From assembly GCF_000227115.2 (NCBI RefSeq), contig NC_016480.1, forward strand, positions 372,001 through 436,000: DNA of 64,000 bases, in the 5' to 3' direction. The translations under genes were made by a program, and so were the position numbers. This DNA comes from Naumovozyma dairenensis CBS 421. Taxonomy: Eukaryota; Ascomycota; Saccharomycetes; Saccharomycetales; Saccharomycetaceae. The notes below the pieces were generated by a model. That model did not search any database, was not told where the DNA came from, and was given only the letters and a program-made list of their open reading frames with translations. Shown in pieces: positions 51,642-61,937 of this stretch (positions are counted from its first letter, which is position 1; the number at the start of each line of letters is the position of its first letter).

Positions 51642-52946
51642 CTAATTGAATGGTCTGGATCCACCACGGACAAATTCAAGGATTTTCCAGCCTTCTGTTT
51701 CATCGTCATCTATTTGTTCTGGATCTCTTGTGAAAACCATGGCATATGAAGACATAACAATGTTTGACTCATCACCTGCAGCAATTTCTCCTGATTTTGC
51801 CTTTTTGTATAAGTTGATTTCTTGAGCTCTACAGCCAACAACCAGTACCGGTATATCTTGTGGAGCCAATAGTTTGGCGCTAACAATCTCTACACCTCTA
51901 ATATCTAGAATACGACCATCTGAGAATAATCCTTGTTCTCTAAAGACTTTTTGTTGAGCAGCGTAAACATTGAAAGGAGCTTCACTAAACCATTTCTTCA
52001 ATACCTTCTCATCGCCTTTAATATATGCTTCCAAGATTTCTGGAACTATATAATCTCTTAAATGTCTGGTGAAACCATCGTTAGTAAAAGTAGTATCCAT
52101 CAACTTAAATTGGGTATAAACTTTAGCAGACTCAGTTTCATCAAAGAACCCACTAATTTTATTTGATATTTTTCTTAATGTAACAATTAATGGATTTTCA
52201 CTTTCATCCCATAACTTCATCTTAACCGTTTTCATTGTTTTACCCACAACAGTCTTTTCTTTAAAATCTTCCACTTTTTTACCGAATGATTCTTTTGCTT
52301 CAATATTTGTTGCTACCAATGCTGTTCCTGCCTCATCATTACTTTTCACAGCTCTTTGTCTCTTTCCTGAAGCCAGATCTCTTTCTCTTTTCAATTTTCT
52401 CTCTTCCTTAGTGATAAACCCACCATATCTTGAACTATCACCATCATCAATGACTTCTGAGACATCTTTATAAATTTGAGTTTTCCTCACAGGTTCAAAA
52501 CTCTTATCTATAGTTTCAGCTGTTTTCTTAGCAGCAATCCTTGTATTTTTCCCAATTTCTGAATCCCAAGCTTTAGAAGCCATGGTTTCCACAGTTTCAC
52601 CGGTCTTTTTCAAAGTTTTTGAAACAATAGTACTACCCTTATGAGCTTTCAAATAGGCATCTTTAGCCATTTTGAAAGTTTCTGACTCGCTTAGCTTGCC
52701 AGATGCATCATGTAATGCTTTAATATTGTCTTGTAATTCTTGAGATTTTTCCCATTCTTTCTTGAAAGTATCACGAAATATTTGAATCGGAGTACGACCG
52801 CCACCACCATTATTGTTCAAAGTTGTCCTGGTAGTCGAGAATAGAACTTTGCCCACAGTGTATGATGATGGTACTGACGATGAACGTTGTACATTTAGAA
52901 GCCTTACGTATGACGATGATTGTATGATCGAGCGGTTGTGAAGCAT
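51642..52946 (-). CDS. TIM44: Mitochondrial import motor subunit Tim44
   Basis: Tim44 anchors mtHsp70 to the TIM23 translocase on the matrix side of the inner membrane. I start it at the ATG at 52944-52946 (434 aa; S. cerevisiae 431). The frame runs 12 codons further upstream but only from a GTG. The N-terminus (MLHNRSIIQSSSYVRLL) is a matrix presequence rich in Arg and Ser. The conserved parts follow: IQIFRDTFKKEWEKSQELQ, SSRYGGFITKEERK, and the C-terminal NTF2-like cardiolipin-binding domain with RDYIVPEILEAYIKGDEKVL, LLAPQDIPVLVVGCRAQE and the ending GGSRPFN. Confidence 0.96.
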   Translation of the reverse strand: MLHNRSIIQSSSYVRLLNVQRSSSVPSSYTVGKVLFSTTRTTLNNNGGGGRTPIQIFRDTFKKEWEKSQELQDNIKALHDASGKLSESETFKMAKDAYLKAHKGSTIVSKTLKKTGETVETMASKAWDSEIGKNTRIAAKKTAETIDKSFEPVRKTQIYKDVSEVIDDGDSSRYGGFITKEERKLKRERDLASGKRQRAVKSNDEAGTALVATNIEAKESFGKKVEDFKEKTVVGKTMKTVKMKLWDESENPLIVTLRKISNKISGFFDETESAKVYTQFKLMDTTFTNDGFTRHLRDYIVPEILEAYIKGDEKVLKKWFSEAPFNVYAAQQKVFREQGLFSDGRILDIRGVEIVSAKLLAPQDIPVLVVGCRAQEINLYKKAKSGEIAAGDESNIVMSSYAMVFTRDPEQIDDDETEGWKILEFVRGGSRPFN

Positions 52947-54596
52947 ACTAATGTTTTTTAATATGAAATGAGTCTGGGCCACTATTTTTTTTATTGCCTC
53001 TCCAGAGCCTTTATTACGCCAAAAAGAGAAAGAAATACACCGTAGTATCTCTGCGTCAGATAATAGAGGTTTGTTATTTGATTACTTGGATGGAAACATA
53101 GGGTAAGAGTTCAGATATTTTGGTCAAGTTGTATCATCTCACATATCTATCTCTCTAAGAATTGTTAGTTAAAATTCGAGGTCTTACTGGATGTTGTGTG
53201 TGAATCATGAAAGATCTCACGACGGAGCGCGCGAAGCATTTCACGAGCCGATGACTAGCAAAGCTGCGGGCGCGACACATTTTCGCGGGTTTATGGAATA
53301 TGCGACACGATTTAATATTTCTACTTGTGTGTGTTTAGCAGCTTGGTATCATACAATTAGAGAAGACAACTGATATTTTTTTACTGGAAAGGGAGTTAAA
53401 TGTTTCCAAATAAATTAACGGCTCTTCAATGTTATGCTATATCAGAAAAAATAAATTATATAAATTTATCAAATCTACGTTGGATCTTCTCTTCTACGCT
53501 CTGACATTGAAGTCACCTGCAGTAAGACTACAGAATATGAGGCACTAACAAACTTCCGCCGGGTCCCGTTAAAAGTTATATTTTCCAAGAAGGCTTCAGA
53601 ATCCCACCCGGGGTAGAGTTGTTAAAATATGACAAATTGACAATATTTGTGCTTAAGTTGGCCCTATTAAATACCATATGTGAGAATTGATTTCTGGTTG
53701 GGATATAAGTTGCTTCAAGTTATATTTTAGACTCTTTCCCTTTTTTTCCAAAGAATTACATTTGAAACCAGTACTTCACTTAGCCAAAAGGAACCAGCAC
53801 GGAGCGTGTTCCTAAATGTATATACCAGATGTGTCTCCGCTGTCGCGGCATTAGTTTGTCAAATTTGCCTTTGTTCCAAAAATAACCGTTGCGTCAATCA
53901 ATAAACATGTTGTTCTAGAACATATATACCTTACATAAAACTAGACGTCAACGTTATTTGCTTAAGTATGTGTATTGTATTTCCAGCTGAATGAGGAACC
54001 TCTCATTAGAAAAGGGTAGAAATAAGGGTGGCCTAGGGCTATTCCTCACTAAACCTTTTTCTCTGGTTCTCATATCGATCGAAATATCCTCAAAAAAATA
54101 TTCTTGGAAGTACTTATATCACTGAAAGTGCTCGTTGTCATTTAGTACTTTTTCTTTTTTCCTAAAAGAGCCATACGTTGCCAATTTATTCTTGACAACA
54201 TACCTTTTAGATATATATATATAAAACTTAGTCTTATATTCTATATAGCTACGAAAGTTGATCCTACACAGGACATATTACCCTTACACCCTGAAATCCA
54301 AAAAGATATAGAGTTGGGTATATGGGTTTATATGACCGTATTATTATTTATCTGTCACTTCGGAGTTTTTTTCCTGAACAAAAGAAAACATCTCTTCTAT
54401 GAAATGCTCGAATTTTTCCAGAAAAATAAAAGGTTTCAACAAAGCCAACAAATAAATACTTTTTTTGTCTTTTACTCGATGACTCCAAAGGAATTTCCCC
54501 AGTGTTTTTTCCTCTCTTTTCATTTGTTGTTCAAAAAAAACTTTATTGTAATATATTGCCAAAAAAGACTAGACGAACGGACATTCATTACCAAGA
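52947..54596. other. TIM44 and membrane-protein divergent upstream region
   Basis: About 1.65 kb between divergent genes. A GC-richer patch at 53215-53290 contains a 60-codon chance frame. YKE4 (YIL023C), the S. cerevisiae neighbour, is not present. A TA repeat is near 54212-54222. No RNA gene was recognised. Confidence 0.45.
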
Positions 54597-55649
54597 ATGA
54601 ATTTATTTCCAGTCTATTTCCTTATTACCTATTTAGCAACATTTGTTGTTCCATCTCCAGTCAATGTAACTGCTATTGTAAATTTTCCTATTGTCCAATC
54701 TACCCATGATGAATCTAATTTTTTTAGAGTCCAAAGGATTCTTGAAAGAATTAAAAGTCAAGAAATTAATAATAATAATGGCAATGCATCCATTCAGAAT
54801 AATTATGTTTCATTATTATTGACATTGAATGGTGGGTCAAAAAGTTCAAGCAATTTGAATTTGACTGAAACTTTAAGAAGTACTATTACGACGTTAGAAA
54901 AAAATGTTGTATTAGGGTCAGGGTATTTAAATGATACCACTACAGCTATTATTCCGATTGGTTGTTTATCATATTTAAAAATGAAAGATGATATTGAAAA
55001 TTCTTTAAAAGGTTTAGAATATATGATTGATTCGATGGAACAATTTTCTCTTTCGGGTTTAGGTGATTCTATTCGAGATGTTGTTTTGATTAAACCGATG
55101 AAGAGGTTAACCGAATATATTGTTAATTCTCATCTTTTGTATTTGGATTGGAAAAGCAGATATATGATGAGAAATTATCTAGTTGATAGAAATAGAGTTG
55201 ATTTGTTAGAAGGTTGCTTTAAAGATTTGATAACGATTGAAAGGATGATCACGATATTCAATGAAGCGTTGTCCAATTTAACAGCAAATGGTCTGGAAAA
55301 ATATACTAAGTCATTACTGGAAAGTAAAGATTTTAAAGAATTCCGTAGTACTTTCCATGAAGCGGAAGAAAAAGAACAAGAGGTTCTTGTTGATGCGTTG
55401 AGCAGCAAAATATTAAATAATCAGTCAAGGGAGATTATCGCGACAGCTTCACCTGTCAGATGGTTTCTTTACGGTATTATTCTTTTATTGACAATGGGCT
55501 ATTTCTACACGCTCTGTATCCCCTTTGCTCCGGCTTGTTTTGGATTACTGGTAATATTTGTACTTTACCATTTGTTAGCATTGTACAGACTTTTTAGGGG
55601 ACAGACAGCTATACTGGAATATGTAGAATCTCAAGGAATTTTTTACTAA
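54597..55649 (+). CDS. Unrecognised secretory-pathway membrane protein
   Basis: A 350-aa protein I cannot assign. It starts with a likely signal peptide (about residues 1-20). A lumenal or extracellular region of about 265 residues follows, with several N-x-S/T sites (for example NVT, NLT, NDT, NQS) and few cysteines (one in PIGCLSYL, one in LEGCFKDL). Helical, charged stretches at about 130-260 could form coiled coils. Two closely spaced hydrophobic segments (about 287-305 and 308-328) lie near the C-terminus, followed by a short tail. The layout resembles karyogamy proteins of the Kar5 type, but I see no sequence match. The codon use and length favour a real gene. Confidence 0.75.
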   Translation: MNLFPVYFLITYLATFVVPSPVNVTAIVNFPIVQSTHDESNFFRVQRILERIKSQEINNNNGNASIQNNYVSLLLTLNGGSKSSSNLNLTETLRSTITTLEKNVVLGSGYLNDTTTAIIPIGCLSYLKMKDDIENSLKGLEYMIDSMEQFSLSGLGDSIRDVVLIKPMKRLTEYIVNSHLLYLDWKSRYMMRNYLVDRNRVDLLEGCFKDLITIERMITIFNEALSNLTANGLEKYTKSLLESKDFKEFRSTFHEAEEKEQEVLVDALSSKILNNQSREIIATASPVRWFLYGIILLLTMGYFYTLCIPFAPACFGLLVIFVLYHLLALYRLFRGQTAILEYVESQGIFY

Positions 55650-55951
55650 TATGTATATATATATATATACATTGCATAGTAGCAAACCGTATCAGACTTA
55701 ACTTACTTACTACTGTACTAGGTAGAGTATCCTTGTCAGCACCAAGGGTCTCTTAACATTCATCAAGGAAGAAGGTCTTTAGAAAGATGATGTAGATTTT
55801 ATTCTGAGAAGGTTACGTACGTCCTTTCGTTCTGTAATTGATAGTGGGCAAACGAGGTTTACGTAATACATACGTTTTCTTTTTTGGAAGAGGAAAGCCC
55901 GATGCATGTGAACAGTAAGTTAGCTCGTCGTTCTTCGACGTACGGACGGAC
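55650..55951. other. Spacer before the hAT-like element
   Basis: The downstream region of the membrane-protein gene, with a TA repeat at 55652-55670 and several short GTACGTAC/ACGGACGG runs. No gene is seen. Confidence 0.4.
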
Positions 55952-55959
55952 GTGTGTTT

Positions 55960-56325
55960 CAGGGACGTTACGGGTTATGTTAGGGGGGAGGGTAGGGGCA
56001 ATTTTTTTGCCTCAAAATTTAGGCTAGGAGAAGGGGTAGGAATTTCAATTTTGGGCTAAAAGTAGGGGCAGAGATGTCCAATTTTGGGCTAGAAGGAAAG
56101 GTAGGAAAACAAATTGGTCTTGCGTTGGGTGGAGAAAACCTCGCTCGAAACCTACAGAGAACTCCCCGCAAAAAAGTTTGAGCTAGGGCTTAAGGGCAGG
56201 CCAGCACCTGTTTAGGGTAGGATAGAGAGGAGTGTAGGGTAGAAGTGTTTGAAGTAAGGTACAAACAGGCTAAAAAGTGTCAAAATAGGGTAGGCTAGAA
56301 AATATTTCTACCCGTAACATCCCTG
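55960..56325. mobile_element. hAT-like nonautonomous DNA transposon (MITE)
   Basis: A 366-bp G-rich block with terminal inverted repeats CAGGGAYGTTACGGGT (left CAGGGACGTTACGGGT; right the same on the minus strand with T for C; 15/16 identical). It is flanked by an 8-bp direct repeat, GTGTGTTT (55952-55959) and GTGTATTT (56326-56333), 7/8 identical. TIRs beginning CAGGG and 8-bp target duplications are hallmarks of the hAT superfamily. The interior has no open frame and contains imperfect repeats of an AATTTTGGGCTA / GTAGGGG unit (about 56012-56105). It probably moved with transposase from another locus. Confidence 0.75.
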
Positions 56326-56333
56326 GTGTATTT

Positions 56334-57149
56334 GGGAAATCCTTCCAATCCCCGTCCTCCCCTGTGCCTACTGCCCACTGCCCAAGGTCTCCACTTTATT
56401 TCACCCCTGGATTATTCGGCGCTTCACCGGTAAATGTTTCTAAGGGTTTCCGGGTCTAGGCCCGGTTTTTTGTGGGTCCATCCCCTCATCGTCACAGTTT
56501 AGGTTACAAGCCCTGACTTCACAGCGTTGAAATGCGACGTTAAAAGGCGTTGTATTTTCCTTCCTATGCCCATTTTCGTGAGTTGCCCGCTGGGAGAGTG
56601 ATAGAGTGAAAGTTGCACCGTGCTACCAAAAACCTTCTTTTGCTGTCCTTGGCCTTGGCTGGTGCCCATCTCCTTGACCTTGGCCTTGGTCTTGGCCTTG
56701 AACTGGTGTCTTTCTGCCGTTCCGATGAGTTTTGCCTGTCCGGAAATTTTGTCCAAGCTGTTGTTTGCGTAACTTAATGCGTACTATTGTGAACAGTTGA
56801 AATATATATATATATATATATATAAAGTTGTTTGCTTATTAGGGAAATCGTTTTTACATTGAGGTCGACCTTGTGTTGGCCATAGCAACTACATTTTTCT
56901 CTAACTGAGCTCTCTATTTTAGCGTTTATATAACATCCCTCATAACCTTCGATATCAAAATACGATTTACCTAGTTTTTGCACTTTGTTTATCCATTATT
57001 TTTCGCCAATATTATTTGCTATTCTGGTGCCAAGCTAAGATTACAGGAAGTCAAATTATCACTATCACATATAAGAAGAAGGAGAAAAAAAAAGAAAGTT
57101 TTCACATCGATATTTGAATTCAAAACAATTAAGCTAATAGAAAAAATCA
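56334..57149. other. YAP3 upstream region
   Basis: A moderately GC-rich stretch with a CCTTGG-type repeat at about 56645-56700 and a TA repeat at 56802-56824, then the AT-rich YAP3 promoter. An 85-codon minus-strand frame over the CCTTGG repeat is probably chance. Confidence 0.45.
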
Positions 57150-58490
57150 ATGAATTATAATCAGCAACCGATCTCTCCACAGGAACTTTTGAATATGTTC
57201 CAACATAGAAACATGATTCCCGAATCTCAGTACATGGCAAGCCAGGGTTATTATCCCAACCAATACCAAAATGATCCCAGAACTGATGATAATAACAATA
57301 GTATGCCACCGGCTTCTTCTGACGTTCCTCCTCCCCCGGCTGCTGTTGCGTCTGCTACTCCGACTTTTTTAGATCCAATGGGGTTCAATAATGAATGTCC
57401 ATTATTAAATAACTCTCCTGTTCAAACAGTATTACCTCAACAACAGCAACTACAACACCGCTCTTCTTCACCTTCACTAATGAACCCATATTCCTCTATA
57501 CCATTAACTAAGGAGAATAATAATAATCAACAATATCAAGTACCTCATAATCATCAAGTACAAAATAATATCAACTCTTTCAAAGATGCTCTACCATCTC
57601 CTCGTTCCAAAAAAAACTCACTTAATTCATCGAATACTATTAACCCTAATTATAATATCATTGACAATAATAACAATAATACGTTGGACTTGACGGAAGA
57701 AGAAATTAAAGCCAAAAAGAAAGCTCAAAATAGAGCTGCACAAAAGGCTTTCAGAGAAAGGAAAGATGCAAAATTGAAAGAATTAAGAGAGAAATTAAAT
57801 GAAAGTGAACAAAATCGTCAAGATTTATTAAAAGAGGTTGATTCATTAAGAAAATTAAATATGGAAATTAACGCAGAAAGTAAAAAAATATTATTACAAA
57901 CTACTAATAATATCGATAACATCAAAAAATTATTAATTGAAGAAGCACAATCAGCACCATCATCATCATCGTCGGTTAATAATGTAATAATAAAGAAAAA
58001 TAGTAGCGATGAATCATTAAACGATCATCAATTCTTATTATCTGGCGCTAACAATCCTATGGAGAAACATTATCATCATCGCACCAGTTCTTCTTCAAGT
58101 CCCCATTTACAAAATGATTCAAAATTCTCCTTCCCAACAGAAGATCAAAATTTCAATATAATAGATGATTTACAAGATAAATTATATTCATATGCATCTG
58201 CCTATACTGATAATAGTACAAACAATAATAATAGTAATGACATAAATTCATTAGCTTCACCAAATACCATGGATTCAAACACTAGCACAGGAACATTAGC
58301 TCCAAGGGAACCATTATTAACCATACCGGCAACATGGGAATATTTACATAAATTATCAGAACATCAAGATTTCGATGTATTCGTAGTAATGCAAATGTTA
58401 AAAGGTAAAGAAGCTTGTGACGAATATGGTCCTGCATATCCAAAGGCTTTAGTTAACGAAATGGTAGAAAAATGTATCAACGAAAATTAA
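57150..58490 (+). CDS. YAP3: bZIP transcription factor Yap3
   Basis: A 446-aa AP-1-like regulator of the Yap family (S. cerevisiae Yap3, YHL009C, 330 aa). The basic region KAKKKAQNRAAQKAFRERKD lies at about residues 187-206, with the fungal Pap1-type NRAAQKAFR signature, followed by leucine-zipper heptads to about 240. The C-terminal block with IPATWEYLHKLSEHQDFDVF and YGPAYPKALVNEMVE is specific to Yap3. The extra length comes from Asn, Pro and Ser-rich linkers on both sides of the bZIP. The start is the ATG at 57150 after an A-rich leader. Confidence 0.93.
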   Translation: MNYNQQPISPQELLNMFQHRNMIPESQYMASQGYYPNQYQNDPRTDDNNNSMPPASSDVPPPPAAVASATPTFLDPMGFNNECPLLNNSPVQTVLPQQQQLQHRSSSPSLMNPYSSIPLTKENNNNQQYQVPHNHQVQNNINSFKDALPSPRSKKNSLNSSNTINPNYNIIDNNNNNTLDLTEEEIKAKKKAQNRAAQKAFRERKDAKLKELREKLNESEQNRQDLLKEVDSLRKLNMEINAESKKILLQTTNNIDNIKKLLIEEAQSAPSSSSSVNNVIIKKNSSDESLNDHQFLLSGANNPMEKHYHHRTSSSSSPHLQNDSKFSFPTEDQNFNIIDDLQDKLYSYASAYTDNSTNNNNSNDINSLASPNTMDSNTSTGTLAPREPLLTIPATWEYLHKLSEHQDFDVFVVMQMLKGKEACDEYGPAYPKALVNEMVEKCINEN

Positions 58491-59290
58491 TTATCCTCCT
58501 CTATTCACTTTCCCCTTTACCATTCCAATTACGTCGTTCGTTCACCTGCTCGTTCGATCTCCCTTTCAGTGCCTCGGATCGTCTTGGTAAAGATGAGGCG
58601 AGGCGAGGTAAACAAGGAGATAGAAGACGAGGGAACAAGATATTATATGCATATGAACTATTAAACGGTTTGATGGCATCCAATGCGATACATTATCCAT
58701 TTGGGCACCTCATGCTATTAAAGTTCCGGTGTCCTTTTGTATTAATTTACGTTTGTAAATCTTTACAAGCACCGCCAATGCCTCTCTTCTACTAGGTACA
58801 CCTCTAGATCTGGGCCTTAGTGGAAATCAGAATCCATCATGTCCCTCTTTTTACAACTATTTTTCCCTTTCAATTTATATATAGTCTATATATTGAACTA
58901 TAACGGTTCGTATTTATAGTCAACAACTCTCCAGTGAAGAACAATATAAAGTTTAAGTGTGAAATTAAATTTTTCCTTACTAGTTTGCTGAATGTCTTTT
59001 ATAAATGCTATTATTGTATATATGATTATTTTCTATAAATAGATAAATGCTGTGTAAACGTACTTGTTTTCTGCAATGTCCACATACTAAACTTGTAACA
59101 GTACTAATGCTAAATCCTTCCTTCATTCGCTAATGTTACCTGTTGTTCTAGATATTTTTGGGCCACGTCTAGCCGGCAAGTTTGAAGAAGAAACGTATTT
59201 AGACATTCAATATCAAAATTTAACTTTCAACCCCAGCTAGATTATTAGCTACAATTGTACATGCACACATTAATACATGTAAATCGTTTT
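58491..59290. other. YAP3-YHL008C convergent spacer
   Basis: Eight hundred bases between two 3' ends. A 107-codon frame overlaps the YAP3 end but has no coding character. Nothing else was recognised. Confidence 0.5.
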
Positions 59291-61462
59291 TCAATTTGCA
59301 GCGCTTCGATTTGATACTAAACTTGATCGCCTTTTTGATTTAACATGAGCTGTGTTGAACGTATTAATATTACTAAAATTTTCAGCACCGGCAACATTAT
59401 TGGCCGCAATGGCCGCACTTTTATTTATACCAACACGATGCATATCTTCTTCAAGTTTGTTCACATCAGGTGAGGAACTTGTTGGTTCAAATTGTCTTGT
59501 AAACTTACGGAAAATATTATTACTACTGCCTCCATCAGTAGCGGTCTTAAAAATTGACGACTTCGATACTTTACCATAATTTTCGCATGCATTTGGTTCA
59601 TTGTGTGGGAACATATCTTGAGTAGTGGTAGTAGTAGTAGCAGTAGTAGGAACAGATTCAGGTGGGTCCAGTTCACCCATTTCTAGATCTTTACTGCTTC
59701 CTATCACATTATTCGACGGCGTCCTTTCTAGTAATCGTGTTATGGCTTTTTCTAACTTCGCACCAGGTTTTTCATCCAAGACACTATAAACTCTTTGGAA
59801 ATTCCCACCATTTTGTGCGCCAATGTCACTATGTATAGAAGCTTTCTTGGGAGACGTATTACTTTTCATTCGTAGTAACTCATCATTTAAATGTTTCGGA
59901 GATTTTTTGGTGCTTAACTTGGAGGTTTTATGTTGTAATTCATTGTTCCCTTGGTATGTAGAATCCTCAATGGTACGTTCTCTATCTAATGGAACTCCCA
60001 TACCTCTCACGGGGAAAACACCAGGTGGTGATCGTAATATGCTAAATGAATGACGACGGGGATTACTTGATTTCACACGGAGTATATTATTAGTGACGTT
60101 ATTACGACTCTTAACTCTTTGTGCCTTACCTACTGAGTAAGTCTGGTTTCTACTAACTTGATAAGATGAGATATCTCCTATTGAAGGAATTTTACTCATG
60201 TTAATATGTGTTCTTTCCGGCCTAAATGGTAATGGTTCTAGTGATGCTGAACCATTCCGATTAGTATATTGTTGGGAAAGATTACCAGTTGTTTGATCTG
60301 TATATGTAGAAACTGGGGATAACGAAGCTGCAGCTGATATAGTCGACCCAGTAGAATTTAAACTGCCTTGTTCAGTTATGGAATGGTAAAGATTTGGATC
60401 GATATTATTGTTACCATTAACAGACTTATTCGTTTCTAAATGCCCTTCATTTGTGTTATCAACAGATGTTCTAGATTTTTCATTATAATCAGTATATGAA
60501 TCAGAGCCTGAATCAGAATCAGAATCAGAGACCGTTACAATATCATTTGGAGCAATATCTTCGTCGTCTCTCTTTGTTATTCTAACGACTCTTGAATCAA
60601 CATTCAATTCCGGTTGTTCATCCCTTGCATCATATTCTGGTAAACTTAAGTTCTTTCTATCCCGTTCGACAACAAGTAGATGTAAATAGAATGGTATTAA
60701 TAAACCAAATACGGTTCCACCGATAATATTACCGATTGATGATGGGATTAATAATTTCCAGATGTACTTTCCAACAGAAACGTTGGCTCCATTCAGCATC
60801 CCAGTAAATAATAGTGTCATGTCAGCGACTACATGCGTCCATCCAATTGTGACAAAGGACATGATAGGTAAATTAAGGAGTAATGCCTTCACATGAGTTG
60901 GCTTAGCTAATAATTGTAAATAAATCGCTAAACAAACCATAAAATTACCAGCTATGCCTTTCAAAAAAGTTTCCATAAAGCTAAATGACGCCCTATCTTC
61001 TGCAATTTTTCTTGATCCAGCAATCCAATGAGGATTTTGTCCAACTTTACTGACATGAACAAAAAGATAACAAACAAAAAGCGATCCAGCTAGGTTCCCA
61101 ATCAATGATATTGACCATGATAATAGGACATCATAAATGGTCACAGCACCTCTAAGAAGCCCCACTGAAAAGAATAAAATATTTGAGTTAAAAAGGTCTA
61201 CACCCATTATAACGACATAAAACAATCCAATCCCAAAACAGCAACCACCTAAAAGGTTCAAAATCCCGGGATTCTTCTCAAGAAGATCTGGATTATCTGC
61301 ATGTATTGCTGTATAAAGCAAACCTCCGATACTGAAAAGGAAACCTCCCAGTATGGAGTTCAAAATAAGGGTTTCTATATGTAGTCTTGCTTTCTTCATC
61401 GAAGTTGCCACTGTCGCAAGTGCAGCTTCATGAGGTGTAATATAATATGAATCATCAACCAT
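59291..61462 (-). CDS. Formate/nitrite transporter-family protein (YHL008C type)
   Basis: A 723-aa member of the FNT family, corresponding to S. cerevisiae YHL008C (about 627 aa), which localises to the vacuole and may transport small anions. The N-terminal 275 residues hold the six-helix FNT pore with the typical half-helix sequences (GGCCFGIGLFYVVIMGVDLFNSN, here in part, and NLAGSLFVCYLFVH; GNFMVCLAIYLQL; GWTHVVADMT; GNIIGGTVFGLL). A long, Ser/Asn-rich cytosolic tail of more than 400 residues follows, unusual for the family outside yeasts. It is divergent from ETP1. Confidence 0.92.
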   Translation of the reverse strand: MVDDSYYITPHEAALATVATSMKKARLHIETLILNSILGGFLFSIGGLLYTAIHADNPDLLEKNPGILNLLGGCCFGIGLFYVVIMGVDLFNSNILFFSVGLLRGAVTIYDVLLSWSISLIGNLAGSLFVCYLFVHVSKVGQNPHWIAGSRKIAEDRASFSFMETFLKGIAGNFMVCLAIYLQLLAKPTHVKALLLNLPIMSFVTIGWTHVVADMTLLFTGMLNGANVSVGKYIWKLLIPSSIGNIIGGTVFGLLIPFYLHLLVVERDRKNLSLPEYDARDEQPELNVDSRVVRITKRDDEDIAPNDIVTVSDSDSDSGSDSYTDYNEKSRTSVDNTNEGHLETNKSVNGNNNIDPNLYHSITEQGSLNSTGSTISAAASLSPVSTYTDQTTGNLSQQYTNRNGSASLEPLPFRPERTHINMSKIPSIGDISSYQVSRNQTYSVGKAQRVKSRNNVTNNILRVKSSNPRRHSFSILRSPPGVFPVRGMGVPLDRERTIEDSTYQGNNELQHKTSKLSTKKSPKHLNDELLRMKSNTSPKKASIHSDIGAQNGGNFQRVYSVLDEKPGAKLEKAITRLLERTPSNNVIGSSKDLEMGELDPPESVPTTATTTTTTQDMFPHNEPNACENYGKVSKSSIFKTATDGGSSNNIFRKFTRQFEPTSSSPDVNKLEEDMHRVGINKSAAIAANNVAGAENFSNINTFNTAHVKSKRRSSLVSNRSAAN

Positions 61463-61937
61463 AACTATTTTCTAACTTATCACTTTTTTCTTCTTTGTCT
61501 TTTCAAAAGTTCATCTAGCGTCCTTTTTTCTTAGTTATAACTGTATTTTTTTGGTTATATTTTATTTCTTTTCGTTTATCAAATTTCAATAGTTAATTAT
61601 TATATGATAACTCGAAAGATCGTTCTTTCGACCTCGTCCAAAGGTTCGAGCAAGATGTCGTCTACTAAACTTGAAGATTCCTCTATCATTTTTAATTGGT
61701 CATGAAAGGATTCCGCAGGTAAAGAAATTTCACTACCATGAAAATGACGTGCAATGAATGAAAAGGGTAAAAATAAGACACAATTATACACGTACGTAAT
61801 CATTAGACATATATATATAAAAGTATTAGAATCAGGATCAGGACCAGGACCAAGAAGATGGAATGAAGAGAAAGAGAGGTTAGTTCTGTACATATTAGTG
61901 GACTTGACTGCATTCTATCTTAACAACTGTTGAATAT
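61463..61937. other. YHL008C/ETP1 divergent promoter region
   Basis: A shared upstream region of 475 bp with T-rich stretches next to YHL008C and a TA repeat near 61810-61820. A 97-codon minus-strand frame across it is probably chance. Confidence 0.5.

Noticed and set aside
52947..52982. Upstream extension of TIM44
   Set aside because: It begins at GTG; the ATG at 52946 gives a standard presequence and the expected length.
56499..56756. 85-codon minus-strand frame upstream of YAP3
   Set aside because: Its Lys/Gly/Gln composition comes from a CCTTGG repeat, and there is no homologue that I recognise.
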